From Halomonas sp. KG2 (GTDB taxonomy: Bacteria > Pseudomonadota > Gammaproteobacteria > Pseudomonadales > Halomonadaceae), in NCBI GenBank assembly GCA_030440445.1, contig CP098528.1, positions 1,178,001 to 1,242,000 on the forward strand: a stretch of DNA of 64,000 nt, written 5' to 3'. Of this stretch, positions 62,007-64,000 are shown in pieces. Position 1 is the first letter of the stretch, and every line of letters begins with the position of its first letter. The notes under the pieces were generated by a model that saw only the letters and a list, made by a program, of their open reading frames with translations, did no database searches and was not told where the DNA came from. A program made the position numbers and the translations under genes.

Positions 62007-62077
62007 TACTCGGCTTTAGTGCGTGGTACGTATTGCTTAGTGTTTGGAGTTGGTGACAATCACTATGTTGAAGCTAA

Positions 62078-63490
62078 TTAACTATCTTGATGTTGGTTTT
62101 GCTCCCACGTCACACTTGCCGCTAGTCCGTTGGGTGTGCGATTACTAAGTGTAAGGCGCGCTTTTTGGCGCTGAGCCAACTCCGAAACAATCGATAAACC
62201 CAATCCGCTACCAGTGGTACCTTGGCCAGCAGCGCGCCTAAAACGCTCAGTGACTTTATTCAAAAGTGCTTCGGGGAGTCCTGGGCCCGTGTCTCTCACT
62301 GTGAGTTGAGGCAACCCCTCCCAAAGCGCTAATTCTACTTCCACTTGACCGCCTTGCGGGGTATAGCGCAGGGCGTTATCCAGCAGGTTGCGGAAGAGAA
62401 TTCCCACCTCAATTTCGTCGGCGCAAACCTCCAGGTGGGTTAAGCCTATTAGCCTCAAGTGCTGATTGCGCTCTTCAGCGAGTGGCCACAGCTCGGCTAC
62501 CAATTCGGCAATAATCGGATAGAGGTCGATAGTGGCCGATGAGATTGTGGTCACTTGGTCCAATCGAGCCAAAATAAGCAGTTGTTCTACCACCCGCTGA
62601 AGCCGTTCAACCCCGACATAAGCCTTTTGTAATGATTGCTCTCCGCCTGCCTGCGCATTATCTAAGTGGATTCTCAACGCTGCTAACGGCGTGCGTAACT
62701 CATGGGCTGCATCTGCAGTGAAGCGCCGCTCGCGCTCTAAGGTTTCTTTCAACCGGGCGATAAAGTCGTTTAGCGATTGGCGTAATCCATAAAGCTCTTG
62801 AGGAACCGAATTATCAATTTTACGCAGGTCGTGGGCAGAGCGGCCTTGTACCTGGCTGGAAAGCGCTTGGATGGGCGCAATGCCACGTTGGATAATGCGA
62901 CTCATCAGCCAAAGCAGGAGTGGCAGCAACAGCAGCATTGGCAACAAATTGTTCCAGGTAATGCGCTCCACCACTGCATCATGAAACGAGCCTCGCAGCC
63001 CCATGCTGATCCAGATATCGCTGGCAACATCGAACATGCTGAAAACCCGCCAACGATGGCCATCGTAGTTTTCCCAGCGAAAACCCTCTTCTAAAGGCGC
63101 GGGGAAAGGGCCTGCATCACTCCATTTGCCCCCTAGCAGCCTGGGTGAGCCATCGGCATTCCAAAAACCCAGGACTAATTTAAGCTCTTCCTCGTGGTAA
63201 AGCTTAGGGCTTGATTCAGAGCGACTCACGGGCACTGCGTTACCGTCGCGATATAGCTGAGCTGGATGTTCAGGAAGGCCCATACGTGAAGCCAGACGAG
63301 CATAGTCGTCAATGGTTGCGTTGGGATCGAGCTGGCCAGCCACAATCCGGCTATGCAGACTGAGCTGTGTATCGAGAATCTCCTCTAGCTCGTGATCGGT
63401 AATTAAATAAGCCGCGGTAACCGCAACACCCCCGGCGACAACCATGGCAATGGCTAGCGTGCGAAGCAGATAATGCCGTATCGATCTCAT
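62078..63490 (-). CDS. Membrane sensor histidine kinase, QseC/PmrB-like
   Basis: 470 residues. TM1 at about 11-30, a periplasmic domain of about 145 residues (2CSK_N-like, LEEILDTQLSLHSRIVAGQL), TM2 at about 179-199, a HAMP-like linker, HisKA with FTADAAHELRTPLAALRIHLDNAQ (His263), and HATPase_c with LLDNALRYTPQGG, VRDTGPGLPEALLNKVTERF and GSGLGLSIVSELAQRQKARL. It senses an external signal and phosphorylates the OmpR-type regulator encoded upstream, with whose stop its start overlaps by four bases. The signal cannot be told from sequence. Confidence 0.93.
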   Translation of the reverse strand: MRSIRHYLLRTLAIAMVVAGGVAVTAAYLITDHELEEILDTQLSLHSRIVAGQLDPNATIDDYARLASRMGLPEHPAQLYRDGNAVPVSRSESSPKLYHEEELKLVLGFWNADGSPRLLGGKWSDAGPFPAPLEEGFRWENYDGHRWRVFSMFDVASDIWISMGLRGSFHDAVVERITWNNLLPMLLLLPLLLWLMSRIIQRGIAPIQALSSQVQGRSAHDLRKIDNSVPQELYGLRQSLNDFIARLKETLERERRFTADAAHELRTPLAALRIHLDNAQAGGEQSLQKAYVGVERLQRVVEQLLILARLDQVTTISSATIDLYPIIAELVAELWPLAEERNQHLRLIGLTHLEVCADEIEVGILFRNLLDNALRYTPQGGQVEVELALWEGLPQLTVRDTGPGLPEALLNKVTERFRRAAGQGTTGSGLGLSIVSELAQRQKARLTLSNRTPNGLAASVTWEQNQHQDS

Positions 63491-64000
63491 TGCGCCTGGC
63501 TATCCAGCCGGTAGCCAATCCCACGCACGTTAATAATCAGATGCTTTTCAAGTTTTTTACGCAGATGATGAATGTGAACCTCCACCGTATTGGACTCCAC
63601 TTCTTCGCCCCAGCCGTAAAGCAAACTTTCTAAACGAGGGCGAGATAGCACCCTGTCCGAGTGTCTAGCTAGCTCTAGCAATAGGGCATACTCGCGTCGG
63701 CCCAATTTTACGTCTTTGTCCCGCCAGCTCACTGTATGGCGAGCTTCATCAATGCTCAGTGCACCCAGCGTTAATATTTGCGAGGCACGCCCCTCAGCGC
63801 GCCGCATTACGACCCGCAAACGGGCGAGTAGCTCCTGCAAGTTAAATGGCTTGAGCACATAGTCATCCGCTCCCGCATCTAAACCGCCAATGCGGTCTTC
63901 CATCGCATCGCGAGCCGTCAAAATCAAAATAGGTAGAGTAGACTGCTGTCGGAGTAAATGCAGTACCTGCATACCGTCCATATCGGGCAGGCCAAGATCC
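63487..64000 (-). CDS. OmpR-family response regulator, QseB/PmrA-like (N-terminus beyond window)
   Basis: 171 codons are visible; the gene continues past position 64000. The first visible codon pair includes the phosphoacceptor Asp at 63999-63997 in DLGLPDMDGMQVL. ILILTARDAMEDRIGGLDAGADDYVLKPF follows with the conserved Thr and Lys. The DNA-binding winged helix is in GALSIDEARHTVSWRDKDVKLGRREYALLLELARHSDRVLSRPRLESLLYGWGEEVESNTVEVHIHHLRKKL, typical of QseB. The apparent internal ATG at 63981 is not the real start. It forms a two-component pair with the kinase downstream. Confidence 0.93.
   Translation of the reverse strand, partial: DLGLPDMDGMQVLHLLRQQSTLPILILTARDAMEDRIGGLDAGADDYVLKPFNLQELLARLRVVMRRAEGRASQILTLGALSIDEARHTVSWRDKDVKLGRREYALLLELARHSDRVLSRPRLESLLYGWGEEVESNTVEVHIHHLRKKLEKHLIINVRGIGYRLDSQAQ

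Overview
The window reads as chromosomal DNA of a moderately halophilic gammaproteobacterium, most likely Halomonas/Vreelandella (Halomonadaceae). This rests on the mix of close E. coli-like proteins (GntR, YghU, OsmC, YaeQ, RbbA, a YgeA-type racemase), a TRAP transporter, a Rhodobacter-like polyol ABC operon and balanced GC content. No tRNA, rRNA, CRISPR array or phage module was seen. The assignment comes from reading proteins, not from a database search.

Layout. 1-7.3 kb: end of a VOC protein, a zinc-ribbon methyltransferase, and a four-gene minus-strand export operon (outer-membrane factor, HlyD adaptor, RbbA-type double ATPase/permease, YhhJ permease). 7.6-16 kb: an MFS transporter, then an acyl-CoA catabolic cluster (DmdC-like dehydrogenase, permease, DmdB-like ligase, 3-hydroxyacyl-CoA dehydrogenase, crotonase). 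16.0-18.1 kb: a complete group II intron with its maturase, sitting exactly in the T-tract of the crotonase terminator. 18.1-23 kb: LysE exporter, GST, YaeQ, and an lpxR gene split by an IS3-family element that carries an A AAA AAG frameshift site. 23-26.8 kb: small membrane proteins, YghU, a racemase, and Ohr with its regulator OhrR.

26.9-31.7 kb: a TRAP transporter, gluconokinase and GntR, preceded by a perfect GntR-type operator, which together make a gluconate uptake regulon. 31.8-40.2 kb: MOSC protein, EamA permease, OsmC, an L,D-transpeptidase, then a minus-strand operon of NUDIX hydrolase, 2OG-Fe(II) oxygenase, soluble PAS histidine kinase and FixJ-type regulator, followed by a second NUDIX protein and a NIF3-like protein. 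40.2-51.9 kb: a SorC-type regulator and a polyol operon (smoEFGK-like ABC importer, HAD phosphatase, sorbitol dehydrogenase, sugar kinase, mannitol dehydrogenase, xylulokinase, fructosamine-kinase-like protein), with a strong palindromic operator in front. 52-60.8 kb: an RND tripartite efflux operon with an AcrR-like TetR repressor about 2 kb beyond it and related candidate operators at both. 61-64 kb: an aspartoacylase-family protein and a QseBC-like two-component system whose regulator runs off the window end.

The most interesting candidates for undescribed biology are the oxygenase/PAS-kinase operon, the gluconate TRAP regulon, the RbbA operon coupled to an outer-membrane factor, and the DmdB/DmdC-like cluster with its own permease.
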